Assembly: GCA_020744225.1 (NCBI GenBank) | Contig: JAGMWG010000007.1 | Location: forward strand, 930,001 to 994,000 | Length of the DNA: 64,000 nucleotides | Reading direction: 5' to 3' | From: Paraphoma chrysanthemicola | Taxonomy: Eukaryota > Ascomycota > Dothideomycetes > Pleosporales > Phaeosphaeriaceae | In this document: positions 43,699 to 54,556 of the stretch, one piece after another | How positions within the stretch are numbered: the stretch's first letter is position 1 | Layout: the number at the start of each line of letters is the position of its first letter | Notes under the pieces: model-generated | Database searches by the model: none | What the model was told of the DNA's origin: nothing | Seen by the model: the letters and a program-made list of their open reading frames with translations, nothing else | Made by a program: the position numbers and the translations under genes

Positions 43699-46600
43699 AT
43701 GGCGAAGAAGAAGAAGAACACGAAGGCCGCGCAGAAAAAGGCGGAGGTTGCCACCCCAACCGACAACCTCGAGCCAACAGCAGCTCCAGCAACCGAAGAG
43801 TCACCCGCCAACGAAGCACCAGCGGACGACTCATCGCAATCGCCAGCAGCGCCACTCGACACGGCGAACAACGAGGCCCCTACAGACGAATCCACAGTCG
43901 TTCCTGAGCAGGCTCTTGAGCCCAATCAGGATCTACCCCGGGAAGTAGAGGACTCAGCAGTTGTTGAAGACCTTAAGATCGGCGAGATCATCCCCACTTC
44001 GGACGTTGATCACGTGGCTTCGGTGTCAGACGCTCAAGCAACAGAAGAGGTCAATTCGGCGCCGGATACTGACCTACCGGCGGGGACCCTCCCAGAATCC
44101 GGGGAAGCCACAGAGATCCCGCCTATCGAGCCTTCCTCTTCCGAGCTGGTGGAAGAGGTTCAAGAGCTGCCAGTCATTGTCTCAGAAGCTCAAGAGTCAC
44201 CAGCGGACGCATCGGAGCTACAATCACATTCGGAGGCCGCACCAGAACCTCAGGCGCCACAAGAGGTCACATTAGAAGAAATCGCTCCGCAAGTGCCGGC
44301 TGAGTCGACAGACGACGCACAGCACACTGAAGCCATCCACAGTCAAGAAACCCCGGAAGACCCGGCTGAGCAAGTCGAAATACAGCCAGTGTCTTCAGAA
44401 CCCTCACAGCCTCTGAACGACGATCATCCGGTCGAGGACAGTGTTCCTGACACTCACATGGGTGTCACGCCAAGCGAAGTGACTTCAGATGTGGAGGCCA
44501 TATCAGCAGGGGAGCCCGTGGTGACGGAGACCGCACCTTTGGAAGAGTTCGTACACTTCATTCACTTTGATGAGTGATAGCTAATATTGTCAATAGACCT
44601 GAGCCAGCCACTGACATAGTTCAGTCTGCTGACGATCAACCATCTGTATCACCACCATTCGAGGACTCGGCCGTTCCTCCCGTCGAGGACACAGCTGAGG
44701 CTTCTTTCGACGACATCAGCCCAGCAACACCTGAGCAGGAGCTCACCAATCCTGATGAGCCAGCCGAGGTCATAATTGAGACCTCTGAATCAGCCCCTCC
44801 CGCAACTACCGCAGAGAATCCCGTCCAAGATGACGGCGCCGAGCTTGAGCCGTCTGAGGTACCATCAGTCGTTCCTACGGATGCACCAGTAGAGATACTG
44901 GATCATCATGACACTGAATCACGATCAATTCCAGACACCGCAGCTGAAGCACAACAACTTGAACCAGATGCCCTCGCGAACAAATCCGCGCCTATTGATG
45001 AGACGCATGTACCTCTTGACCAGGAAGTATCAAAACATGCTGAATCAGAGCTACCATCGGCGCCTGAAATTGTTCCTTCAGAGGAGCCTCGCAAGAAAGA
45101 AACGGCTAAACAACGTAAGAAGCGCGAGCGCGAAGCCGAGGAGCAGCGACAGCTCGAGCAGGATCGCCTTGAGCAGGAGAAGTTTGAGCAGTATCGTATC
45201 GACCAAGAGCGACTTGAAATGGCCAGACTAGAGCAAAAGAGACTTGAAAGGGAAAAAGTCCGGCAAGAAAGGCGCGAGAAGGAACGACTTGAGGAAGAAC
45301 GATTACAAGAGGAGAAAGCCGAGCAATTGAGGCTTGAGATCGAGAGGCTTGAGCATGAAAGAATCGAGCAAGAAAGGATAGAGCATGAGAAGGCTGAACA
45401 TGAAAGAGCTGAGCAGCAACGACGTGAAGAAGAACGACTGGAGAAGGAAAGACTCGATGCACAAAGACGCGAAGAAGCACGTATCGAGGAGGAGGAACTC
45501 GCGAAACAGAGAGCAGAAGAGGAGATGCGCGAGCAACAGAGACTGAAAGACGAGGCTGAAGCCGATCGAGCAGCGAAGCAAGAATCGCTCTCTGAAAGCC
45601 AAAGTGGACCTGCAACAGCACCAGCAGAACCAGCGCCGTTGTCAACGCCACCCCCAGAGGGACATGCAAAGTCTACCGTCACCATGGATGCCCCTGTCCA
45701 TCGCTTACCGACGCCAGCTGCATCGGTAGCGCGATCCAATTCGCCTCGTTCCGTTACCACAGAGTCGTCGAAAGCTAAGGCACCTGCATCGGGGCCTTTG
45801 CCACGAGCGGTCGGTGCGCCCAGATCGGAGGATGTCGATCATATTGCCCATAGCAGGCGCACTACTGGTTCTCCAGCCATGCCTGCACCCAAACCGCAAG
45901 CAGTGAGCCAGCTCATAGAAGAAAGTAGACCGCCAGCCCCAAGTCCGCCCGTAGGCAGGTCTCGCCCACGGCATGCCCCTGCTTTTGACTCAGAGGACGA
46001 GTCCGATTCTGCCCTGATACGGACCCGGCGATATCGAGGCGGTGAGGACTTTTCACGTGACGGCCCAAGTGGGTCCATGTATCCACCACAGCCAACGCAT
46101 CACCGCAGCGTCTTCGCCTCGCGTGTTCCTGCAGAGTCACCTTACTCAGAACCTCCACCGCCTCAACCACCAGGGTATCACCCTGGTTACTACCCGCCTG
46201 CCGCCCCGCCTAATTACCAGCATCACAACTATCGCGTGAGTCAGCCTAGTTATCCTCCACCTAATTCCTACGGTGCCCCGCAGCATTCTTCTTCCACGCC
46301 CTATGAGCCATGGAACTATCCGCCAGGTTATCGTCACGATAGCCCACCTCAACGCCACGATGCCCTTGTAAATAGGGACTACCCTTCAGCCCTTGGACCA
46401 CTTGGTGACGACCCTGGTGAGGTCTTCTCTCGCATTGCTCAAGCTATCCCAGACTTGCACGTTCTCCTTGCACGATACAAGGAGACGCATGGCCAGCTAA
46501 GTGTTCGAGAGGAATTACTACGTAGGTCTGCTATTGAACAAGAAGAGAAGCTGCGGGTGAAGGATGATGAGATAGCTGAGTTGAAGGAGAGAAACCGAAG

Positions 46601-49600
46601 TCTAGAACATAGGTACTCATCCGAAGCCAGTCGACTCCGACTGCAAATCAGCGATCTAGAGGAGCAAACGAGGGAGCTTCAAGAACAACGTCTGCGGGCA
46701 GATAAGCTCGAGAGGGATACTGCACGACTAGACGGCGAGATGAAGTCGTTGGAAAGCAAGTATAGGGAGCTGCAAGAGGAGAAGTCACGGGCCGAGCAGG
46801 AGTATGAGGAGTGGAAGTCGTCGACCACGACACGAAACGATGCGGAAAAGATTGCACTTGCAATCCAATTCGACAAGAGGCTGAAAGAAGCCGCCGTTCT
46901 TGCAGAAACGCAACGACAGGAAACGGTCGCGTCACACCTCAGGGAAAAAGATGAGCTCAAAGCAGAGCACCAGAAAGAAATGCTCGAGCGTCAAGCCAGC
47001 TACGATCGACTGTGCGACAAGCTTGAATCAGCCCAAAAGGACTGGCTTGAAGAGCGCGAGGATCGCATCAAGGCTCAACAAGATGAGCGTGAAAGCCATC
47101 GAAGAGCCCTTGATGAGCAACGCGATCTTCTCGAAGCACAGTACCGGAAGAGCAAGGACGAATCCGATCGGGCGTGGATTGAGCTTCATGCCGACGCGTC
47201 TTCCAAGGCCGACGAAGAAAAGGCAAGGGCTGATCAGCTGGTCAAAGAGAAGGAGGATCTTCTGAAGAGATACAACGCGCTAAGAGCAGAGAGTGAGAAG
47301 GAGAAGGGTATCATCAAGAGTGTCGCCACCAATCTCGAGGCTGAGAAGGCCAGATTGGAGAAGCTCATGGAATGCTACGGAGATATTGCTGAGATCAAAA
47401 GCAAGGGCGACACATACTAGTAAGTCTTTCCGCTTCATTTCTTTGTTTCGTTTTGCAGCGGTTATACGAGGCCTTCCATGTGCATCTCAGCGTTGCTCGT
47501 GGGTGTGGATTGGGCCTGGGGGGATTGTAGCTCAGAGTGCTCTGCTCTGCTATAAGTAGGAGTCGTTCGGATCACAATACAATGTGCTGTTCTGCTCCTA
47601 CCTTGCTTTTGCCCTTGTTTTCGTTGAAAGTACATTCGCTGACCTTTGCCTAGCCTGGTGTCATTTTCTCAACTCCAGAAGCAAATCATTGATCTTGCAT
47701 CAACGCATTTCATGCATTTGCCGGTGAGGCCACCGTCCGAGGATCTTGCCCAGGTACCGTCGAACCTACCTTCGTTCCTTGGGGACACCTCAGCATCACG
47801 GTCAGTTTATTCCAAAGATCTATGCCCAATGCCAAATCACATTTGGCCTAACATTATATTAGCCAAGTGAGAGCCGCTTACGTTGCGCACACCGTTTCGA
47901 AACTCATCACATACCGAGTTTTCGGCCCATTCCTGTTCAGTCTGGGCCGTCGCTACGACAAGGCAGACTCTTTGTTTTCGTCCATGAGCCACCACATTCG
48001 AGACAAGAGCACACGCAAAGAGGCAATCTGGCGTCAGCAGACATTACTCGCAGCTTTCACAAGCAGTGGTGCTAAGCAGCGTATCAATACCGCTGCCGGC
48101 ACTGTAGTCGAGGAGATCGTTAGTGCCATCAAGCACTTTGCCGACCCAAGAGAAGAGGAAGGCATAAAGATAGCTGTGAAGCGAATCGTGAAGCTCGCCG
48201 CTGAAACGTGGCGATTTGCCCGGCTCGAGCGTGAAATGATCAACGCTACGATGCCTGCTCTGCTAGACGAGGAGCATCAGTTCACTGGCCCAGAGTACTG
48301 GCCTTCGTACGAGTCCTACAAGCCCGAAGGCACACTCATTGGCTCTCTGGTCGATGCGCCTGCGCCAGGCGATGAACAGCCGCAGCTGTTGTTGCGATTG
48401 TTCCCAGTCATCTGGCGCGAACCGAAACACGAGAACTTCCACAACGAGGGTGAGAAGCGCGATGAAGGAATCATCTTTCATCATGGGTTGGCTCTGTACG
48501 ACGATGCAGAGGCCGTTGTTCAAAGAATGGAGGAATTGAAATCTGCCGGTTTGCCTTCCTACACAACTACTACTTCTCCGACGATTGCTGAAAATGGCAA
48601 GTTTCCCCCACCTATCGTACCACCGCCACGAGAAGCTCCTCCACCTCTACCGGCCACGGCTGAACGAAGCGATCGATCGAGCACGAAGTCCGCACCGCAC
48701 TCACCGACTGAGTTCCTCGAGAAGTCCTCCGTCAGGCAAGACACCCCGCCACCTCCGCCGTCGTCTATACCATCACTAAACGAGTCAACGCCGTCGATGC
48801 CCGTCAAGGCCTATAAGCGTCCACCTCCAGGGCCAATTGACTTTGCATCTCCACGAGATCTCATTGGCCTTCCTCCACCAGTTGAGGCTATGATACCTTC
48901 GCCATCCAATGCTCCAGAGAAGTCGCAGGCTGGCACATCTGCTGCAAGAACCGAGACTACGGTCTCCAAGTCCACGATCCCTGAACCAACGACAGCACCA
49001 CCTCCGCCACCAGGCCCATCGCCTGCAAACGAGGCGGTCGAAGAGTTCCCACAACTGACTCCGGCCGAAAGTGCAGTCATACCAGCATCATTCGGTGAGC
49101 CCTCTCCAAGCGACGGCAAGGGTCAAGACCTTCCCACGCCGCCGCACTCGCGCTCCCACACGCCGACTGAAAGAGCAGTATCTCCATTGTTCGAGGCCAT
49201 CGATGAGATCGAAGCTCTACAGCCCCATCGCAGCCGCCAGCCATCGAAGTCACTTTCTCGCCGCCGGTCCACACATAGCCGGCGCTCCAAGGAAGAAATG
49301 CCAGAAGTTTTCCCCATTAGCGATCGCCCTGATACCACGCGCCGCACAAGCGGCTACGCACTCAGCACAAGAAGCGCGAAGACGGTCGACACGGAGCGCA
49401 CCGATCGCACCGATCGAACCGAGAGGACCGAACGCACTGAACGCACCGACAAGACCGAACGCGACCCAAAGAGCCGCTACATGTGCGAATCCCGCAGCGC
49501 AGCCGTCAAAGCTTTGTACCCCAACAGCCCGCTGGCAACACAAAACGGCACAACGAGTGGTTCGTCGCGAAACTCGGTGTCAAGCTCCAAGAAGCGCGAT

Positions 49601-49705
49601 TCCAAGGAATTGAAGCGTGAGAAGAGTATCCCTGACAATGGGACGTGGGACACGAGTTCGAATCGCACGAGTGAGGGGACGAATACTGCGTTTTCAACAT
49701 CGTGA
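43699..49705 (+). CDS. Giant charged coiled-coil protein, unknown function
   Basis: Four exons (43699-44550, 44625-47419, 47654-47800, 47863-49705) join in phase to 1878 aa. It begins MAKKKKNTKAAQKKAE. Residues to ~480 are an acidic, Pro/Glu/Ser-rich disordered region. Next comes a long E/R/Q/L charged-helix block (units such as RLEQERLE, 45,100-45,600), a Pro/Tyr-rich linker (PPPPQPPGYHPGYYPP) and a second coiled coil (46,470-47,400). A globular-looking segment shared by exons 3 and 4 follows (FSQLQKQIIDLAS, VSKLITYRVFGPFLFSLGR, WRQQTLLAAF, YWPSYESYKP). The tail is Pro-rich, with an Arg-Thr-Asp/Glu tripeptide repeat. The first exon junction is least certain: the donor GTACAC is weak, and the two frames overlap at 44574-44577. 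The globular segment may be what defines the family. Scaffold or trafficking roles are guesses. Confidence 0.75.
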
Positions 49706-50257
49706 TAGTCGTTATCATCAGCGTCGATGATTGTGGGTGAGAGATTTGTAATTAGATTGAAGTTTGAATTTTCCGAGGCGTTTCTCGGTCTGGGAATTGC
49801 TTGGTATTAGCATAGCGTTGGGGAATCTCGCGGTATTGCGGCATTGATGGAGTTTTGTCCCGATACGGATCTGGGCTATGCGTAACGGCTGAAGATGAGA
49901 TGAGATATATGGGAATGATGGAGTATTACGTAGCGATGTTGAAATATAATATACTTGGTGGTTGATCAAACTAAATCGCATGTCCGTTGCATTGGTCCTG
50001 TGAGGTTGACGTAAGACAAGAACAGACTTGCAACAACGCGAAGTCCATATCTTGCTGATGACAACGAAAGGTATCTCGTTTGGGACGTTTGAGTTCTTGG
50101 ATGTTGGCATGATGAGTATTACTTGATTGATACTACTCGCACGGTGCTTGCATTATTCTAACACATCGGAAGCATGTACGGCGATAGAGCGGTCGCACAA
50201 GACAGTAACAGGTCACAATATCCATCACGTTTCTATAAGACACAATCTATTCTATCT
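49706..50257. other. Intergenic between convergent genes
   Basis: 552 bp shared 3' region between the coiled-coil and thiolase-like genes, AT-richer. Nothing recognised. Confidence 0.45.
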
Positions 50258-52018
50258 CTACAACTTCGCAGGCACATCAAACGTAAACAATCCCCGTCCC
50301 TTCTTCTCCTTATCCTGCCTCACCCGGCCACTCCGCCCCACAACCTCCACATCCCCACTCGCCATCTGCTTCAACGTCGCTTCGTCCGCATTATTCGCCA
50401 AAAACCTCTTCCCATTGCTCTTCAATCTGCCCACAACATGTCCTCGCAATGGACTTCCGTTTCTCGCAAACTCGACTGTATACGTTTCGACCACCGCATC
50501 ACCCTCTGCTTCGAGCGCTAGAGTCGGCACGTCGACATCGGTAATGACTTCCGGCAGCGGATTTTCAAGCGGATATGCGCCGTTTCTCCTTGGTACGGAA
50601 GACAGAATGACAACGTATTGATAACTCAATACTCCGCCGTTACACAGCACTAACCCCTTCTTACCCTTTCCAGCGCGTATTCGTCGTGTCATTTCCGTCA
50701 GCGCGTGCATGCTGTAATTATTCCCCGCGCCGCCGAAACTCGTAAGTCCGCCTAGTAACGTCAATGGTTTCTTGCCGCCAGTGATGGGCAGGCCGAGATG
50801 CGTGGCGGCGATTTTGGGAACGATGGGGAAACAGGAGTATATATCGATGAGATCGAGTTCGGATTTGGAAGTTGCAGAGAGTGACAGCGCAGCATCGATG
50901 GAGCGCGAGATTGATGGTGAAGTATGGAAGTTTGGTCGGTGCCAGAACTCAGATGAGTCTTGGGTTCCGGCGCCGGCGAGGGGATAGATCCATTTTGATG
51001 GGGGTATGCCGAGGGATTTGGCGGTGGTGGTGGAGGTCAGAATGAGCGCAGAGGCGAGATTCACGGTGTTGAAGGCGTTCATGAGAAGGGGGTCTAATTA
51101 CAAATTAGGCATCTTTGCAGATGGGACGAGGGACCAGACTTACATGGATAGCAAATCATTCGATTCTTAGGCCCGATATTGCCAATCACTTTTTCGTCGT
51201 CATACCGTCCCTGGCTCCACGCGTAGTCGTTCTGCTCCGCAACTTTCGAAAATTCAGCATAAAGCTTCGAGCTCTCTTCGTGGTTCTCCTGCAGCCCTTG
51301 GCCTCGATGCGCACGGAAAGCATTTTCGTAGAGCGGATAGACGTGTATAGGCGCACCGATCTGGTGTATGGCGCCGAGATCTGCAGAAGAGTGAGTGGAT
51401 GAAAGAGCGTGCCAGAGGGAGGATATGCTACTGTTCCCGAGATCGCGGCCTGTGGGTGTGAAGACCGAGTCGACGGCTTCAGAGGGTGCGGTCCAGCCTG
51501 GTGGAGGGAGCTTCTTGGCGGCGGCGCAGGCAGAGACTGGGAATCATTAGCATTTCGTTTCGGAGTATGGTGTGTGAGCGACTTGATGGGAACTTGTATC
51601 AGGATGAATGGTGGTATCGGTGCTTGTGGTGGTAATACTCACGTGACGCCAGAGCTTCTCCACCTGTGATGATAGCGACTTTGCAATCTCCAATTGCTAT
51701 CCTCTTTGCCGCCTCGTCGAACAGCTTCCCTGGCTTATCGCCTCCGTGGTCTGAATATCTCTTCCATTTGAGCGCCTTTTCTACGCCCAATTTATCCGCT
51801 AATAAGCCGGGCAGATCGGGGTATGGCCATGTCCAAGTCTTGACAACGTCGATGCTATCAATCGCCGCCTGAAGCTTGCTCGGAGATGAAGGAGAAGCGT
51901 CTTGGATGGCACGTTGGATAGCCTCTAAGATCAATGCTGCAGGCTCCTTCGCGTCGGCAACAGCGGTGGAGCGGTTCTTGATGTCACCAACGCCAATAAT
52001 GACTGGAGTGTCGATCAT
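50258..52018 (-). CDS. Thiolase-like (acetyl-CoA acetyltransferase family) protein, PTS1
   Basis: Thiolase-fold protein of the SCP2-thiolase/TLP-like branch. Exons 52018-51643, 51536-51144 and 51093-50258 give 534 aa. The N-terminal half reads MIDTPVIIGVGDIKNR, then AIDSIDVVKTWTWPYPD and KVAIITGGEALAS. The C-terminal half has IDIYSCFPIVPKIAA, the turn LLGGLTSFGGAGNNYSMHAL and VLCNGGVLSYQYVVILSS. A C-terminal ~130-residue extension has the look of the extra beta-domain found in this subfamily. The last three residues, AKL, form a PTS1, so a peroxisomal location and a role in side-chain or fatty-acyl-CoA metabolism are likely. The final glycine-rich segment lacks the His expected for a standard thiolase, so the activity may be unusual. 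Introns are 106 and 50 nt. Confidence 0.85.
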
Positions 52019-53113
52019 TTTATTTGCTGGTCGACTTGGGTAAATTTAACAATGGAATGATTATTCTATTGAAGCAAGACCAACGAGATGCTTCGGATTA
52101 CATTTTGTTACGTCGGTGATGCTGTTGAGAGAGTCATGATTGGCGTGAGGAGTGCAACGGTTTTGCCGAGGTTCGCACGCACGCACGAGCCATTGAAGCT
52201 GCATCCTCGTCGCGCTGCTCTGTTCTTTCTTCTATCGTCACATTTGACTCAAACTATGCTTGATTCAGAGCTTGCTGGCTTGTGCAGTTTTTATCATCAA
52301 CGACGCCAAGAGTCGCACCAGCCAACTCTGTCCAAATACTATACCCGCTGGCTGCCGCGCTCAGTCGGTTCTAAGTTGATCTGGCGACTTCGTTGGGTGC
52401 CCAGGTGTGCTGCAAGATATGTGTCACGCACCAGATCTTTCGCATTCTTTCTATCTTCATGTTATACCTTGGTGTGTATTTTGATGTGACGGGGTGTGAG
52501 CAAAGACTATGAGAACATCAAAGTGACCCGTATGGACGATGCAGCGGAAGAATCCTTCAAATGACCCGAATTGGGAGAGCTTGGAGCTTTACTTGCGCCC
52601 AGATATGTCAATTATCTGACTCGGAGACAAAGCATCGAACAGCATGCTATGGGGATTGGAGCTGATGCACACAGCTCCCAAGCTGGTTCGGTGAATGTCT
52701 GGTCAGAGCCCGTGTCAACAGCTGCCTCTTTCAATCTCTGGAGACACAGCTTTTGCGCCGCATGGTCGGAGAACAATCTTGATAGCCGCATCGATAGCTG
52801 ACCTGTACCACAAGGCCCCACCAGACGATTTATAATACCCAAAACATGGATCATGTAGGTAGCCACAATACCCATAGTTACTTGACGTTACACAAGCATG
52901 GCTCACCCTGGTATTCTTAACTCCCGAAACCCCACTCGCACAGCCCAATCACTAACAATATATAACCCTACTCCATCGCATACGTTGGGAACTCGTGGGG
53001 ACGATGGGGTGTCAGCACGCGTGGTCGCCTGTAATGCCAGCATACATCTGGCGGGCTTCCTGTCCCGTCCTGCATTCTTGTACTATTGTACACGAGCCAA
53101 CAGCTAACTCAAT
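52019..53113. other. Divergent intergenic region
   Basis: 1.1 kb between the thiolase-like start (minus) and the DUF1996 start (plus). Two promoters expected. No recognisable gene; the frame at 52088-52489 has no family resemblance. Confidence 0.4.
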
Positions 53114-54375
53114 ATGCGTTCGACACTCTCCATACTAGCCCTCATCGGGCAGAGTCTCTCACAAATGAATATACCGCCTATGCTGCGCTTCGAATGCTCG
53201 CAGCTAGTCGTGGATCGATTGGATCCTCTAGTCAATCCTGGCTCTGCACCGTCGCCACATCTCCACCAGATTGTTGGCGGCAACTCGTTCAAACCGTCCA
53301 TGGACCATGCTACTCATGATCTTCCGGCATTGTCAACTTGCACCAGCTGTACTTTCTCAGAGGACTTCTCAAATTATTGGACTGGTAGGCTTCCCGGGCG
53401 CATTCCAGGCTAGCCTGACTGACGGGCGTCAGCTGTGTTGTTCTTCCGAGCTCGCAACGGCACATTCAAGCGTGTTCCCCAATTCGTGAGCGAAGGCCTC
53501 CGAGGCAACGGAGGTATCACAGTATACTACATCCCATCCACGACGAACTCATCCTCGGTCACAGCATTCAGACCCGGGTTTCGAATGCTTGTGGGTGACG
53601 CCACAGCAACATCAGCGCGCGAGCCACGCAAAGTATGCCACCGATGCATGCCGAAGACAGGAGATAACAGCAACATCAATTGCGGAGCTCCAGATGAACA
53701 GTCACTTCCCAAGAGCTTCTGTGAAGGAGGCATTCGATCAGTTATAACGTTTCCGACGTGTTGGGATGGAGTGAACTTGGACAGCCCAGACCACCAGAGC
53801 CATGTTGCATATGCTATTGGCGCACAAGCCAACGACGTTGGACCCACTGGCAAGTGCCCGGCAAGTCATCCAGTGGCCATCCCTCAAGTGATGTATGAGG
53901 TCATGTGGGACGTACGTAACACGATTCCTCGTCCATGTATTGAACTACAAGCATTAACGGGATTACATGACAGACCCAACAGTTCAATGATCCAGATCTC
54001 TGGCCAGAAGATGGTTCGCAGCCATTCGTGTACAGCACCGGCGAACAGTGAGTCGAGAATGTATCCAGCGCAGTTATTGTACCTAACGAAGAAATTCAGG
54101 AACGGATTCTCCCAGCATGGAGACTATGTTTTCGGGTGGAAAGACGATTCTCTACAACGCTCTATGGATGCGCGCTGCACTGGTGATGTTTGCTCGGTGC
54201 TTGAGGTCCAGACGACTGAGAAGGCGATGGAATGTACAATTCCGCGCGTTGTGGACGAGGATGTTGATGGATGTGAGTCCACGAGATATTGCGCTTCAAG
54301 GATGAGCCGCTCGACTGACGAGAATCAGGGCTTACTAGTCTGCCGGGCGACCGTATGCCTTCCCGCCGAGGATAA
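53114..54375 (+). CDS. Secreted DUF1996 protein
   Basis: Extracellular protein of the fungal DUF1996 family, function unknown; several members are carbohydrate-associated secreted proteins. Exons 53114-53384, 53433-53911, 53974-54047, 54100-54272 and 54329-54375 all join in phase, giving 347 aa. Signal peptide MRSTLSILALIGQSLSQ. The DUF1996 core shows RFECSQLVVDRLDPLVNPG, HLHQIVGGNSFKPSM, CTFSEDFSNYWT, GITVYYIP, FPTCWDGVNLDSPDHQSHVAYA, CPASHPVAIPQVMYEVMWD and HGDYVFGWKDDSLQ. It ends GWLTSLPGD with a short tail. All four introns are 48-62 nt. Family members often carry extra C-terminal repeats; this one does not. It is convergent with the saponin-hydrolase-like gene, only 181 bp away. Confidence 0.9.
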
Positions 54376-54556
54376 TTTTGTTGACAATCTCGTCACTAGT
54401 CAATCACCTATCGACTCGGAACATGTCAGTTTCATACGACTAGCTTACGACAATCGTAGCGTATCATTATTAGATAGATCAATTCCTACATACGAATAGC
54501 TACCGATTTCTCGTCCCTTTGGTACTGCCTTCACAATTATGAGTGCTGACAGGACT

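Noticed and set aside
44906..45760. 284-aa minus-strand Ser/Cys-rich frame
   Set aside because: Antisense of the E/R/Q-rich coiled-coil block; the Ser/Cys/Leu composition is what that repeat gives on the opposite strand.
47515..47580. Possible tRNA gene (GGGGGATTGTAGCTCAGAG...)
   Set aside because: Resembles an acceptor stem and D-arm but I cannot pair an anticodon arm, a GTTCGAATC-type T arm or the 3' acceptor strand; it also lies inside a well-supported intron.
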